From NCBI GenBank assembly GCA_015069335.1, contig SVIU01000005.1:1-50873 (forward strand): DNA of 50,873 nt, read 5' to 3'. Positions 19,176 through 28,521 of the stretch are shown piece after piece. The notes under the pieces were generated by a model. That model was not told the DNA's origin. It ran no database searches and worked only from the letters and a program-made list of their open reading frames with translations. The DNA comes from Clostridiales bacterium (GTDB lineage: Bacteria > Bacillota > Clostridia > Christensenellales > UBA1242). Within the stretch, counting starts at the first letter, position 1. Every line of letters begins with the position of its first letter. The position numbers and the translations under genes were made by a program.

Positions 19176-21296
19176 TTATTCGGCAAGCACAAACTCTATT
19201 TTTCTATCATACATACTTGCTTTTATTGCCTTAACTTTTACCTTATCACCAAGACCAAAAGTGCGAGATGGTCCTTTTAGTTTGTAGGTTTTTTCAAAGA
19301 ATAAATAGCCATCATCTGGCAAGTTTTCCACCCTAACCAAGCCCTCGATGGTGTTGGTTAGTTCCACATAAAAACCATAACTTTGAACGCCTGAAATAAT
19401 GCCTTCAAACTCTTCGTTTAAGTGGTCTTGCATATAGTAGGCTTTGTATAAATCGTCAACATCACGCTCGGCTTCGGTTGCATTTTTTTCAGTTTCGCTG
19501 GAGCGAATTGATGCATCTGCAACAAAATCGCGAAGTTCTTCAATTCTTGTTTTGTCAATTTTTTTCTTTTTGTCTTCTTTGATTATTCTGTGAATGCAAA
19601 GGTCTGGATAACGCCTGATTGGGCTTGTAAAATGGCAATAATATTCAAGCGCCAAGCCAAAGTGGCCAAGACAATCTTCTAAATATTTTGCCTTTTGAAG
19701 TGAGCGAAGTAGCACTTTATTGCAAGTTTGCTCGTAGTCTTTGCCGTTTAGTTGTTTTAAAATTTCTTGAACAAAATCCGGCTCTATTTGGTTGCCAACA
19801 ATTTCTGGTGTTGGCTCGCCAATGCTGTTTAAAAAGTAGCAAAAACTTGCAATTTTTTCTCTGGTTGGCTTTTCATGCACGCGGTAAACAAAAGGAAAAT
19901 CTAATTTTGCATAGTGCTTTGCAACTGTTTCGTTGGCTATGACCATAAAGTTTTCTATTAAAATATGTGCTTCATTGCGCTCTCTTGGCTCAACAACCTT
20001 AACTTTTTCATTTTCGTCAAGTTCAAAATGCACTTCTGGAACATCAAGTTCAAGCATTCCGTTAGCCTTTTTTACTTCGCCCAAAATTTTTGAAAGTTCG
20101 TTCATTGTATCAATTGTTTGCTTGAATTTTGCAAATGTTTTAACCTCTGGTTTTTTGCCTTGAATAATGGCAAAAACTTCGTCATAAGTGAATCGTTTTT
20201 TGCTGTTTATCACTGATTCGCAAATTTTGTAATCTACAACCTCACCTGTTGGTTTAATTTCCATAATGCAAGAAAGCGTCAAACGGTCAACTCCCTCATT
20301 TAATGAGCAAATGCCATTTGATAATGCCTTTGGAAGCATAGGCAAAACAAGGTTTGGAAAATATGAGCTTGTGCCTCGCAAGTACGCCTCTTTATCAAGT
20401 TCTGTATCTTGATGTACATAATGCCCAACATCTGCAATATGTACACCTAAAACATAGTTTTTGCCCTTTTTTGAAATTGATACAGCATCATCAAAATCTC
20501 GTGCGTCTGCGCCGTCTATAGTAAAGGTTAATTCATCTCTTAAATCTAATCTGCCAGCTAGTTCGCTTGGCAAAACTTGTTGAGGGATTTTGCTTGCCTC
20601 GTCAAGCACTTCTTTTGGAAATTCTTCGTATAGTTTGTGATCACGAATTAAGGCAAGCTGTAAGGTTTTAAAATCGTCTTCTTGACCTAAAATTTCAATT
20701 ACTTCACCTTTTAAATTTTCACCTTTTGCGCTGAAAATTACTTTAACAACAACTTTTTGCCCTGTTGTTGCACCCATTGATGCTTTTTGTGGCACTATGA
20801 TTTGCTTACTGAATTTATTATTATCTGGCGTAATTAAACCATCACCGCGTTTTAATTTTTCAAAAGTTCCAACAACGGTTGTGTTGTTGCGTGCAAGCAC
20901 TTTAACCACTTCTGCCTCTTGGCTTAAATCGGTTTGTGAAAGAGGCTTAACAAGTACAATATCACCATTTAATGCGCCATTCAATTTGCTAGGCGGTACA
21001 AAAAAGTCAGGCACGTTAGGATCGCCTACGTCAACAAAGGCAAAGCCCCTATTGTTGCCAATTAATTTGCCTTTTACAAGGTTTGTATCTTCAATAAGTT
21101 TAAACTTGCCAGCATAAGCCTCTACAACTTTTCCGCTTTCTAACAAATTGTCAAAAACTCTTTTAACCTCGTTAAAATTGTCGTCATAAAAGTTTGCAAT
21201 TAAGTTTATTAACTCATTCTTGTTTTTATATTTTTTGTTTGTCTTTTGCAAAAACTGAATGATTTGCTCTTTTGTCATTTTGACTCCTTTAAACAT
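19176..21296 (-). CDS. rnr: Ribonuclease R
   Basis: RNB motif DLRDELTFTIDGADARDFDDAVS; CHFTSPIRRYPDLCIHR; C-terminal S1 domain. Confidence 0.95.
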   Translation of the reverse strand: MFKGVKMTKEQIIQFLQKTNKKYKNKNELINLIANFYDDNFNEVKRVFDNLLESGKVVEAYAGKFKLIEDTNLVKGKLIGNNRGFAFVDVGDPNVPDFFVPPSKLNGALNGDIVLVKPLSQTDLSQEAEVVKVLARNNTTVVGTFEKLKRGDGLITPDNNKFSKQIIVPQKASMGATTGQKVVVKVIFSAKGENLKGEVIEILGQEDDFKTLQLALIRDHKLYEEFPKEVLDEASKIPQQVLPSELAGRLDLRDELTFTIDGADARDFDDAVSISKKGKNYVLGVHIADVGHYVHQDTELDKEAYLRGTSSYFPNLVLPMLPKALSNGICSLNEGVDRLTLSCIMEIKPTGEVVDYKICESVINSKKRFTYDEVFAIIQGKKPEVKTFAKFKQTIDTMNELSKILGEVKKANGMLELDVPEVHFELDENEKVKVVEPRERNEAHILIENFMVIANETVAKHYAKLDFPFVYRVHEKPTREKIASFCYFLNSIGEPTPEIVGNQIEPDFVQEILKQLNGKDYEQTCNKVLLRSLQKAKYLEDCLGHFGLALEYYCHFTSPIRRYPDLCIHRIIKEDKKKKIDKTRIEELRDFVADASIRSSETEKNATEAERDVDDLYKAYYMQDHLNEEFEGIISGVQSYGFYVELTNTIEGLVRVENLPDDGYLFFEKTYKLKGPSRTFGLGDKVKVKAIKASMYDRKIEFVLAE

Positions 21297-21346
21297 AATA
21301 TATCACTTTTATGTAAAATGATAAAACATTTTTTTGCATTTGACAC

Positions 21347-21374
21347 AAAAAAAGAGTGAAACCACTCTTTTTTG
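21347..21374 (-). terminator. Hairpin between secG and rnr
   Basis: AAAGAGTG-AAAC-CACTCTTT flanked by A and T runs. Confidence 0.65.
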
Positions 21375-21386
21375 CACTTATATTTA

Positions 21387-21674
21387 TTAAACCATAATTA
21401 ACCATGTAACAAAGTATAACACTGTTGCAACTGCAATTATGATTCCTGTTATTATTGTTGTTTTTCTTAACTTGCCATCTCTGCTTTCGCCTTTGTTTTG
21501 TGAATAGTAACTGTCTTGACCTGTTAAGGCTGTTGCACCATTTTCATCAGCACTTGATTGAAGCAATGTTGAAATAATTAAAACTACGGCACACAAAAAG
21601 ATGATTCCTATAATAACAAATCTAATAATTGGTAAAACTTCGGTATTGAAGTCAGCTAGTAACATATTAAACAT
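21387..21674 (-). CDS. secG: Preprotein translocase subunit SecG (start trimmed to MFNMLL, preceded by GGAGG)
   Basis: Two TM segments, LLQSSADENGATALTGQDSYYSQNKG; located just upstream of rnr as in many Firmicutes. Confidence 0.8.
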   Translation of the reverse strand: MFNMLLADFNTEVLPIIRFVIIGIIFLCAVVLIISTLLQSSADENGATALTGQDSYYSQNKGESRDGKLRKTTIITGIIIAVATVLYFVTWLIMV

Positions 21675-21687
21675 TTTTCCTCCTAAA

Positions 21688-21906
21688 TTAAACGTGAATA
21701 CAAACAAAAACAGTTATAAAAATAAACAATGCAGCAAGAATAAATTGCCCAATTTTTAAAATTGGTTTTTTGGGATTGACATGTGTTTTGACAATCAAGA
21801 TGATTATCTCAACATCCAAAATTAACAAAATTCCAATAATCAACGCTTTCATGATTGGGCTGAGCATTGCAATGCCTGTTATTAAATTGTTTATAAACTC
21901 TGTCAT
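21688..21906 (-). CDS. Small (72 aa) membrane protein
   Basis: ORF directly upstream of secG, two hydrophobic segments. Confidence 0.55.
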   Translation of the reverse strand: MTEFINNLITGIAMLSPIMKALIIGILLILDVEIIILIVKTHVNPKKPILKIGQFILAALFIFITVFVCIHV

Positions 21907-21970
21907 TTTTTCCTCTCTTGCAAGATTATAAGCATTTTTTTGTGTAAAGTCAAGGTTTTATTTAAGATTA

Positions 21971-22198
21971 CTACACAAGATTAGAAAAATAGTTAATTGC
22001 CTCCACCACATGGTCGTATAAAAAAATGTTTATCAAAACTCCGCCAACAATTGTGCCAACCATAAACATAACCAGCCTATCAAATTTTGTAAGGCTGCCC
22101 ACAAGCCACAAAACACCCATAATAAGTAGCACACCAAAAAACAAAATTTTGAAAAAAATGTTGCTGTTTTTGTAATAACCAAAAAACTTACCTGCCAT
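21971..22198 (-). CDS. Small (75 aa) membrane protein
   Basis: ORF with two hydrophobic segments, same orientation as neighbours. Confidence 0.5.
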   Translation of the reverse strand: MAGKFFGYYKNSNIFFKILFFGVLLIMGVLWLVGSLTKFDRLVMFMVGTIVGGVLINIFLYDHVVEAINYFSNLV

Positions 22199-22236
22199 AA
22201 AATTAATCCTTTGATTTGATTTTTGACTTTTGGAAA

Positions 22237-22277
22237 AAAAATAAACACAACCGAATTGCTTGTTTGTGCTTATTTTT
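22237..22277 (-). terminator. Terminator downstream of the ylmC-like gene
   Basis: AAAAATAAACACAA...TTGTGCTTATTTTT hairpin. Confidence 0.65.
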
Positions 22278-22332
22278 AATTTTTGCGACTTTTGTTATAG
22301 CATAATTATTAATTAATGCAATGATTTTATAT

Positions 22333-22617
22333 CTATTTTTTACTTGGCTCGTTTAGAGCGCAGCAAGTTGAGTTGTCGTGAGCGTTATAAACTTCAACCA
22401 AAATTGTGTCGGTGCCTATTTTGCAAATTTGATGGAGGGCAATAAATATTGTTTGTGGAGATTTAAAAAATGAAGTTTTGCAAGAGTCTGGCACAACAAA
22501 GCCTTTTATGCAACCAGTTCTAAGGTCAAAAACAATGTCAATAATGCGGCCAAGTTTTTTGCCATTGACCACATTGATTACCTCTTTGCATCTTAACTCT
22601 AAAAATGAACTCTCCAC
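22333..22617 (-). CDS. YlmC/YmxH family PRC-barrel sporulation-associated protein
   Basis: SFLELRCKEVINVVNGKKLGRIIDIVFDLRTGCIKGFVVP is typical of the YlmC/YmxH family. Confidence 0.85.
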   Translation of the reverse strand: MESSFLELRCKEVINVVNGKKLGRIIDIVFDLRTGCIKGFVVPDSCKTSFFKSPQTIFIALHQICKIGTDTILVEVYNAHDNSTCCALNEPSKK

Positions 22618-22674
22618 CTTATGCTCATATATGATTTTGACACAAAATTTGTGAATAAAAAAAATAAAGCGGTT

Positions 22675-22748
22675 AGTCGTAGCAGTTTGAAACTAGCAAA
22701 AAAAGATCGATTTTAGTCAAAGTTATTTGAAATTAGCAATAAAAATCT
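22675..22748. repeat. Imperfect tandem duplication, period 40 nt, two units
   Basis: AGTCGTAGCAGTTTGAAACTAGCAAAAAAAGATC vs AGTCAAAGTTATTTGAAATTAGCAATAAAAATC. Confidence 0.55.
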
Positions 22749-22768
22749 TATCTGCAACGATAAGATTA
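22743..22768 (-). terminator. Terminator downstream of the permease
   Basis: Minus strand AATCTTATC-GTTGCA-GATAAGATT followed by TTTATT. Confidence 0.75.
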
Positions 22769-22776
22769 TTTACTTT

Positions 22777-23910
22777 TTACCAAAGAAGAATTGAAAAATA
22801 ACTTACAGGATATACAACGACCAATAATAAAATATTCATCAATAAATCTAACCCTATATATTTCCATATGCCGAAATTGCTGTCTTTTGGTTTATATTTA
22901 GAGTAACACTTCATTGCAATCACTCCTGATAAAGAAGAGAAAATTATTCCCAAACTTGCAACATTAACAGAAACTAGAAGAGCCACATAATTTGATGTAA
23001 ACTTAGATAATAAAATAGATGTTGGAACATTACTAATTAATTGACAAGATAAATATGCACACAAAAAAGTGTTATTATCGGCATAGTTAATCATAAAATT
23101 GCTAATAGCAGGAATCCTTGACATATTGCCACTAAAAATAAAAAAAGCAACAAATGTTAAAGGTATTGTATAATCAACCATTTTAAATGTTTTGTGATCA
23201 CATATAAGCATAGTTATTATAATTATTGGCAATACAATATAAAATGGAATTACGCGACTTACAACCAAAAAAGTCAAAACAAATAGAATTCCATAAACTA
23301 TAAGTTTGGGTACGTTTATACTATGATTATAATTATCAACATATTCAACCGGTGTTTTCTTAACAAAAAAACAACATATTACAATCAAAATAGCTGCACA
23401 AAGTGTAGGAATTAGCATAATCTTTAAAAATTCTAAAAGTCCAATATTGTAATAGGAAAACAAATAAATATTTTGAGGATTTCCAATTGGAGAAATCATA
23501 CCTCCAAGATTTGAAGCAATATTTTGCATAATAAATGTAAATGCTAAATATTGAGTTTGGTTAATATATTTTAACACAATATAAGATAAGGGTAAAAATG
23601 TTAACAAAGCCATATCATTAGCATTTATTAGTGCCGAAATATATGTTATAAATATCAATGTAATAATTATTGACCTTGTAGTTTTGAACTTTTTAACAAT
23701 AGATCTTGCAACCTTATGGAAGAAATCGATATTCTCTAATCCGGCTACAATAATTAAAATTCCAAAAATACATGTTAATGTTTCACCTGATCCTTCGAAG
23801 TATTGCAAATATCCTTTATCAAAAGGAATAATAAAGCAAGAAATAATTGATATAAAACACACTATAATAAAAATAATATTTGATTTACACCAATTTTTTA
23901 ACTTTATCAT
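22777..23910 (-). CDS. Anion permease-like membrane protein (ArsB/NhaD/citrate transporter superfamily)
   Basis: About 10 hydrophobic segments; NANDMALLTFLPL and NIASNLGGMISPIGNPQN motifs typical of the ion-transporter superfamily. Confidence 0.78.
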   Translation of the reverse strand: MIKLKNWCKSNIIFIIVCFISIISCFIIPFDKGYLQYFEGSGETLTCIFGILIIVAGLENIDFFHKVARSIVKKFKTTRSIIITLIFITYISALINANDMALLTFLPLSYIVLKYINQTQYLAFTFIMQNIASNLGGMISPIGNPQNIYLFSYYNIGLLEFLKIMLIPTLCAAILIVICCFFVKKTPVEYVDNYNHSINVPKLIVYGILFVLTFLVVSRVIPFYIVLPIIIITMLICDHKTFKMVDYTIPLTFVAFFIFSGNMSRIPAISNFMINYADNNTFLCAYLSCQLISNVPTSILLSKFTSNYVALLVSVNVASLGIIFSSLSGVIAMKCYSKYKPKDSNFGIWKYIGLDLLMNILLLVVVYPVSYFSILLW

Positions 23911-24225
23911 AAGCCCCCCACTATTACTATAAGAAATAATATAACTATTATAACATAATTTATATAGTTTTGCATCAAAAATAAAAGATATTTTTAAAAC
24001 AAAATGGCACTTGGGAGTGTGCTTGTTCCCTTGTTTTTATCGTTTCTCTGCCTTTTTAAGTAGAGCGTAGCGACACCAAGGTTCTGCGAAGCAGGTTCTT
24101 ATATTGTGTTTTCATTTCTTCTCTTGTCAAGTACCTTTCACGGCATAAAATAGCAATAAAAAAGAATTGAGATTTTTTTATTCTAATTCTCTTAATTATT
24201 ACGCTAGTTTCAAAAGTGCTAGCCC

Positions 24226-24750
24226 TTAAGCTTTGCTTTTTAAATATTCAATAACTTTTGGGGCACAAATGTGAAACCATGTTGAATATTTTGTTGGGTT
24301 TACAACGAGGTCGTTTGCTAAATCGTTTATTGATACCCATTTTATTTGTGCAATTTCTTCGGTAGAAAAGTTGATTGGTTGCTGTTTATATTCACCCACC
24401 AAAACGTGATCAAATTCATATTCGTATAAATCTTCGGCATACTTTGATAAATATGTAAAATTAAAAATTTCTTTTAGTGGCATTTTTTGTTTTATGCCAA
24501 GTTCAAAATCTAGCCTTTCGTAAACTGATTCCATAAACGTTTTATTTACCCTTGGATGCGAGCAACAAGAGTTTGCCCAAATTCCGCCAGAGTGATATTT
24601 ATTAAACTGCCTTTGTTGAATTAAAATTTTGTCGCCGTCATACAAAAACACCGAAAATGCTCTATGCAAAATTGGAGTTTTGTGTGCCTCTAATTTTTCC
24701 ACTACTCCAATTTGATTGTCGTTTATATCAACCTTTATTATTTGTTCCAT
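24226..24750 (-). CDS. idi: Isopentenyl-diphosphate delta-isomerase, type 1 (Nudix fold)
   Basis: HRAFSVFLYDGDKILIQQRQFNKYHSGGIWANSCCSHPRVNKT; EYEFDHVLVGEY. Confidence 0.88.
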   Translation of the reverse strand: MEQIIKVDINDNQIGVVEKLEAHKTPILHRAFSVFLYDGDKILIQQRQFNKYHSGGIWANSCCSHPRVNKTFMESVYERLDFELGIKQKMPLKEIFNFTYLSKYAEDLYEYEFDHVLVGEYKQQPINFSTEEIAQIKWVSINDLANDLVVNPTKYSTWFHICAPKVIEYLKSKA

Positions 24751-24800
24751 AGCATGTCCTTTTTGTTTTTTAGGTTAATAAGTTATAAAAATAGTTATAT

Positions 24801-25286
24801 TTATTTTAAACTTTTAACGATATTTTGTTTTAATATTTGCTTTTGTATAATCATAAAACTTTCTTCTTTATCGCTTAATTCTTCTACATTAACAAAACCC
24901 AATTTTTTATAAAAATTATATGCGATTATATTTTCATTATCTACTTGTAGAGAAATTATATCTTTTTGATTATTTTCAAAAAAATTACAAGCATTTAATA
25001 TTATTTGCTTTGCTATACCCAACCCCTGATAGTTTGGAAGTGTAACAATATTAGACATATAAATGCTATTATCATATTTTTTTGTTTCGCTATTGAATGT
25101 TGCGTGAGCAACAACTTTTTCGCCGTCTAAACACAAAAATGTGGTGTTATTTTCAAACATCACTATTTGATTTAAAATGTCTTTTTCATAAGGTTCATAG
25201 GTGCTTGATTGTTCCACTGTGTATATTTGTTCAAATAATTCATCGCTTATTGTTTTATAGTTTACATCAATATATTTTAAGTTCAT
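24801..25286 (-). CDS. GNAT family N-acetyltransferase
   Basis: SNIVTLPNYQGLGIAKQIILNA acetyl-CoA motif; NIIAYNFYKKLGF. Confidence 0.85.
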   Translation of the reverse strand: MNLKYIDVNYKTISDELFEQIYTVEQSSTYEPYEKDILNQIVMFENNTTFLCLDGEKVVAHATFNSETKKYDNSIYMSNIVTLPNYQGLGIAKQIILNACNFFENNQKDIISLQVDNENIIAYNFYKKLGFVNVEELSDKEESFMIIQKQILKQNIVKSLK

Positions 25287-25307
25287 ATTTACACCCCATT
25301 AAAACAA

Positions 25308-25346
25308 AACATAAGCTTTGAGTATTTACCAAAGTTTATGTTCTTA
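25308..25346 (-). terminator. Terminator of the comM-to-hslU gene cluster
   Basis: AACATAAGCTTTG...CAAAGTTTATGTT hairpin, T-rich on the minus strand, just after hslU. Confidence 0.65.
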
Positions 25347-25354
25347 TTTGATAT

Positions 25355-26653
25355 TTACAATACATACTTCTTTAAGTCGTGAGATTTAATTTTATCCTTA
25401 AACACTTTTTGAACATAACCGCGATTAATTACTACTTTTATGTGTTCTTCGCCATTTGCAACAAAAGAAATTTCTTCAAGAAGTTTTTCCATTAAAGTGT
25501 GGAGTCTTCTTGCTCCAATGTTTTCCATTGTTTCGTTTTCTTCTTCGGCTATGGCAGAAAGTTCGTCAATTGCGTCATCTTCAAACACAAGTTCTACATT
25601 GTCTACTGACAAGAGTTTTTCGTATTGGAAGGTGATTGAATTTTTTGGCTCACGCAAAATCTTTTTGAAATCTTCTTTGGTTAGTGAATTTAAATTCACA
25701 ACAACTGGAAAACGACCTTGAAGTTCTGGAATCATATCTTCAATTTTTGAAACATGGAATGCGCCTGCGCAAATAAACAAAATAAAGTCGGTTTTAACAT
25801 TGCCATATTTGGTGTTTACTGTGCATCCTTCTACAATTGGCAAAATGTCTCTTTGTACACCCTCACGTGATACGTCTGGGCCGTTTGATGCGCTTTTACC
25901 AATGATTTTGTCCATTTCGTCAATAAAGATAATGCCCTCTTCTTCGGCTCTGCGCACTGCCTCGGCATTTACTGCGTCTTGATCAATAAGTTTGCTTGCT
26001 TCTTCTTCAATTAAAGCTTCTCGAGCTTTTTCGATTGACAGTTTTTTCTTAACCTTTTTTTGAGGGAATACTCCACCCAAAATGCCACCAAAATTGATTT
26101 CGCCCATGCCTTCCATAATGTTTATTTGTTTTGGTTGTTCTGCGATATCAAGTTCGATTATTTCTTTATCTAATTTGCCCTCGAAATAGTCAAGTTTTAT
26201 GGCCTCTTTGCTTTTTAGAGGTTCGCCTTCTGGCACGACTTGAGTTTTGAACAAAATGTCAACAATTTTGTTGGCAACTTGAATTTTTGCCTTTTCTTCT
26301 ACTTCTTTGGTTTTTTCTTCTTTAACCATATTAACAGAAACTGCAACAAGGTCGCGAATCATACTTTCTACATCACGACCAACATATCCAACTTCGGTGT
26401 ACTTGGTTGCTTCAACTTTTACAAAAGGTGCTTTAACAAGGCGAGCGAGTCTTCTTGCGATTTCGGTTTTACCAACACCTGTTGGGCCTTTCATAATAAT
26501 GTTTTTTGGTGTTATCTCTTCACGCACTTCCTTTGGGAGTGAATTTCTACGATAACGGTTTCTTAAAGCAACTGCAACAGCTTTTTTTGCGTCATCTTGA
26601 CCAATAATATATTTGTTTAATTCTTCTACTACTTGTTTTGGAGTTAGATCCAT
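25355..26653 (-). CDS. hslU: ATP-dependent protease ATPase subunit HslU/ClpY
   Basis: GPTGVGKTEIARRLARL; GIIFIDEMDKI; GARRLHTLMEKLLEEI. Confidence 0.97.
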   Translation of the reverse strand: MDLTPKQVVEELNKYIIGQDDAKKAVAVALRNRYRRNSLPKEVREEITPKNIIMKGPTGVGKTEIARRLARLVKAPFVKVEATKYTEVGYVGRDVESMIRDLVAVSVNMVKEEKTKEVEEKAKIQVANKIVDILFKTQVVPEGEPLKSKEAIKLDYFEGKLDKEIIELDIAEQPKQINIMEGMGEINFGGILGGVFPQKKVKKKLSIEKAREALIEEEASKLIDQDAVNAEAVRRAEEEGIIFIDEMDKIIGKSASNGPDVSREGVQRDILPIVEGCTVNTKYGNVKTDFILFICAGAFHVSKIEDMIPELQGRFPVVVNLNSLTKEDFKKILREPKNSITFQYEKLLSVDNVELVFEDDAIDELSAIAEEENETMENIGARRLHTLMEKLLEEISFVANGEEHIKVVINRGYVQKVFKDKIKSHDLKKYVL

Positions 26654-26654
26654 A

Positions 26655-27194
26655 TTACACCTCCTCGATTGTTAAGTGATGGTTTGTAAACACGCAAATA
26701 TCACCAGCAATAGTGAGTGCTTTTTCGGCAATTTCTCTTGCTGACAAATCTGTGTTTTGTTTTAAGGCTTTTGCTGCTGCTAAGGCATAGTTTCCGCCGC
26801 TACCAATTGCACAAATCTCGTCATCTGGCTCAATAACATCACCCATGCCAGAAACCATTAAAAGTTGGTTTTTGTCGGCAACAATCATCATTGCTTCGAG
26901 TTTTCTAAGTGCTTTGTCCATACGCCAAAGTGAAGCAAGTTCTACCGCACTCTTCATTAAATTGCCTGCATATTTGTTTAGCATTTGTTCAAACCTTTCG
27001 CTTAAACTAAAAGCATCGGCAACCGAGCCAGCAAAACCGATTACAACCTTGTCGTTATATAACCTTCTAACTTTTACCGCATTGTTTTTGAAAATTACGC
27101 TTTGCGACATAGTTACTTGACCATCACCGCAAACTACTGTTTTGCCATCTTTTTTTACTGCACAAATTGTTGTGCCTCTAAACATAGATTCCAT
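26655..27194 (-). CDS. hslV: ATP-dependent protease subunit HslV/ClpQ
   Basis: [41 protein letters not shown]. Confidence 0.97.
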   Translation of the reverse strand: MESMFRGTTICAVKKDGKTVVCGDGQVTMSQSVIFKNNAVKVRRLYNDKVVIGFAGSVADAFSLSERFEQMLNKYAGNLMKSAVELASLWRMDKALRKLEAMMIVADKNQLLMVSGMGDVIEPDDEICAIGSGGNYALAAAKALKQNTDLSAREIAEKALTIAGDICVFTNHHLTIEEV

Positions 27195-27195
27195 T

Positions 27196-28521
27196 TTAAG
27201 CCTCCTTTATCTTGTTTAAAAAGTTGTTAATTTCTTCTAATGACTTTTCTTTTATTCTTCTCTTTTTTTCTTCTTTATCACGCATATTTTCTGCTTGCAC
27301 AATGCCATAGTTGGCATTCATAGGCTGAAAATCTTTTTCGCTTGCAAATGCAATATAGTTTTGTATTGCACCAAGAACTGTTGTGCTTGGCAAACTTACA
27401 AGCGGTTTTTGATTTAAGTATTGTAGCATATTTATTGCAACATATAGACCACTTGCCATACTTTCGACATAGCCCTCTACACCAGAGAGTTGCCCTGCAA
27501 TAAACACGTTTGGAAATTGTTTTAATTGTGAATATTCGTTCATACACTTTGGTGCGTTGATGTATGAATTTCTGTGCATTGTGCCGTACCTTATAAACTC
27601 GGCATTTTTAAGTGCCGGAACAAGACCAAACACTCTTTTTTGCTCTGGAAAAGTTAGGTTTGTTTGAAAGCCAACCATATTTAAGTTGTCGCCAAGCAAG
27701 TCTTCTTTTCTTAGTTGAATTGCCGCATAAGGCCTTTCAGAAAAGCGTTCATCCCTTAAACCAACCGGCTTCATTGGACCATATCTTAAGGCGTCAATAC
27801 CACGCTTTGCCATTATTTCAACTGGCATACAACCTTCAAAAACCTTAAGTTTTTCAAACTCGTGGAGTTCTACCGTTTTGGCATTTATTAGTTGGTTATA
27901 AAACTCAAAATATTCTTCTTTATTCATTAAACAATTTAAATAGTCAGCCGTTTCGCCCTTGTTGTATCTATTGCCCCAATAGGCATAATTCATATCTATG
28001 CTTTCGGCGGTTATTATTGGTGCTATTGCATCATAAAAATAGCAAGAATCATCACCAATTAGTGTTTTTAAATTGTTGAAAAGTTCACCATCAATAAGTG
28101 GGCCACACGCCACAATGCAAGGTTTCGTTGTGTCAATTTGCGTGACAACTTGGTCAACGACCTTTATGAGTGGATGCTCATAAATCGCTTTTGTTACTAC
28201 TTGTCCAAATTGCTCTCTATCAACAGACAAAGCACCACCACTGGGCACACATGTGTCATAGGCAAGTGGCAAAAGGTGTGAGCCTAGCTTTTCCATTTCT
28301 AATTTTAGTAATCCGCTTGCACTGAGTGTATCGGTTGCCTTTAAACTGTTGGAACAAACAAGTTCTGCTAAAAATTCGCTTTTTTGTGCTGGTGTTTTTT
28401 TAACCTTTTTCATTTCGTACAAGGTTACACTTACGCCAGCGTTTGCTAGGTACAATGCAGCCTCGCAACCTGCAAGGCCTCCACCAATTATTGTTACATT
28501 TTTATTCTTCAACGTAATCAC
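27196..28521 (-). CDS. trmFO: Methylenetetrahydrofolate--tRNA-(uracil54-C5)-methyltransferase TrmFO
   Basis: [59 protein letters not shown]. Confidence 0.97.
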   Translation of the reverse strand: MITLKNKNVTIIGGGLAGCEAALYLANAGVSVTLYEMKKVKKTPAQKSEFLAELVCSNSLKATDTLSASGLLKLEMEKLGSHLLPLAYDTCVPSGGALSVDREQFGQVVTKAIYEHPLIKVVDQVVTQIDTTKPCIVACGPLIDGELFNNLKTLIGDDSCYFYDAIAPIITAESIDMNYAYWGNRYNKGETADYLNCLMNKEEYFEFYNQLINAKTVELHEFEKLKVFEGCMPVEIMAKRGIDALRYGPMKPVGLRDERFSERPYAAIQLRKEDLLGDNLNMVGFQTNLTFPEQKRVFGLVPALKNAEFIRYGTMHRNSYINAPKCMNEYSQLKQFPNVFIAGQLSGVEGYVESMASGLYVAINMLQYLNQKPLVSLPSTTVLGAIQNYIAFASEKDFQPMNANYGIVQAENMRDKEEKKRRIKEKSLEEINNFLNKIKEA

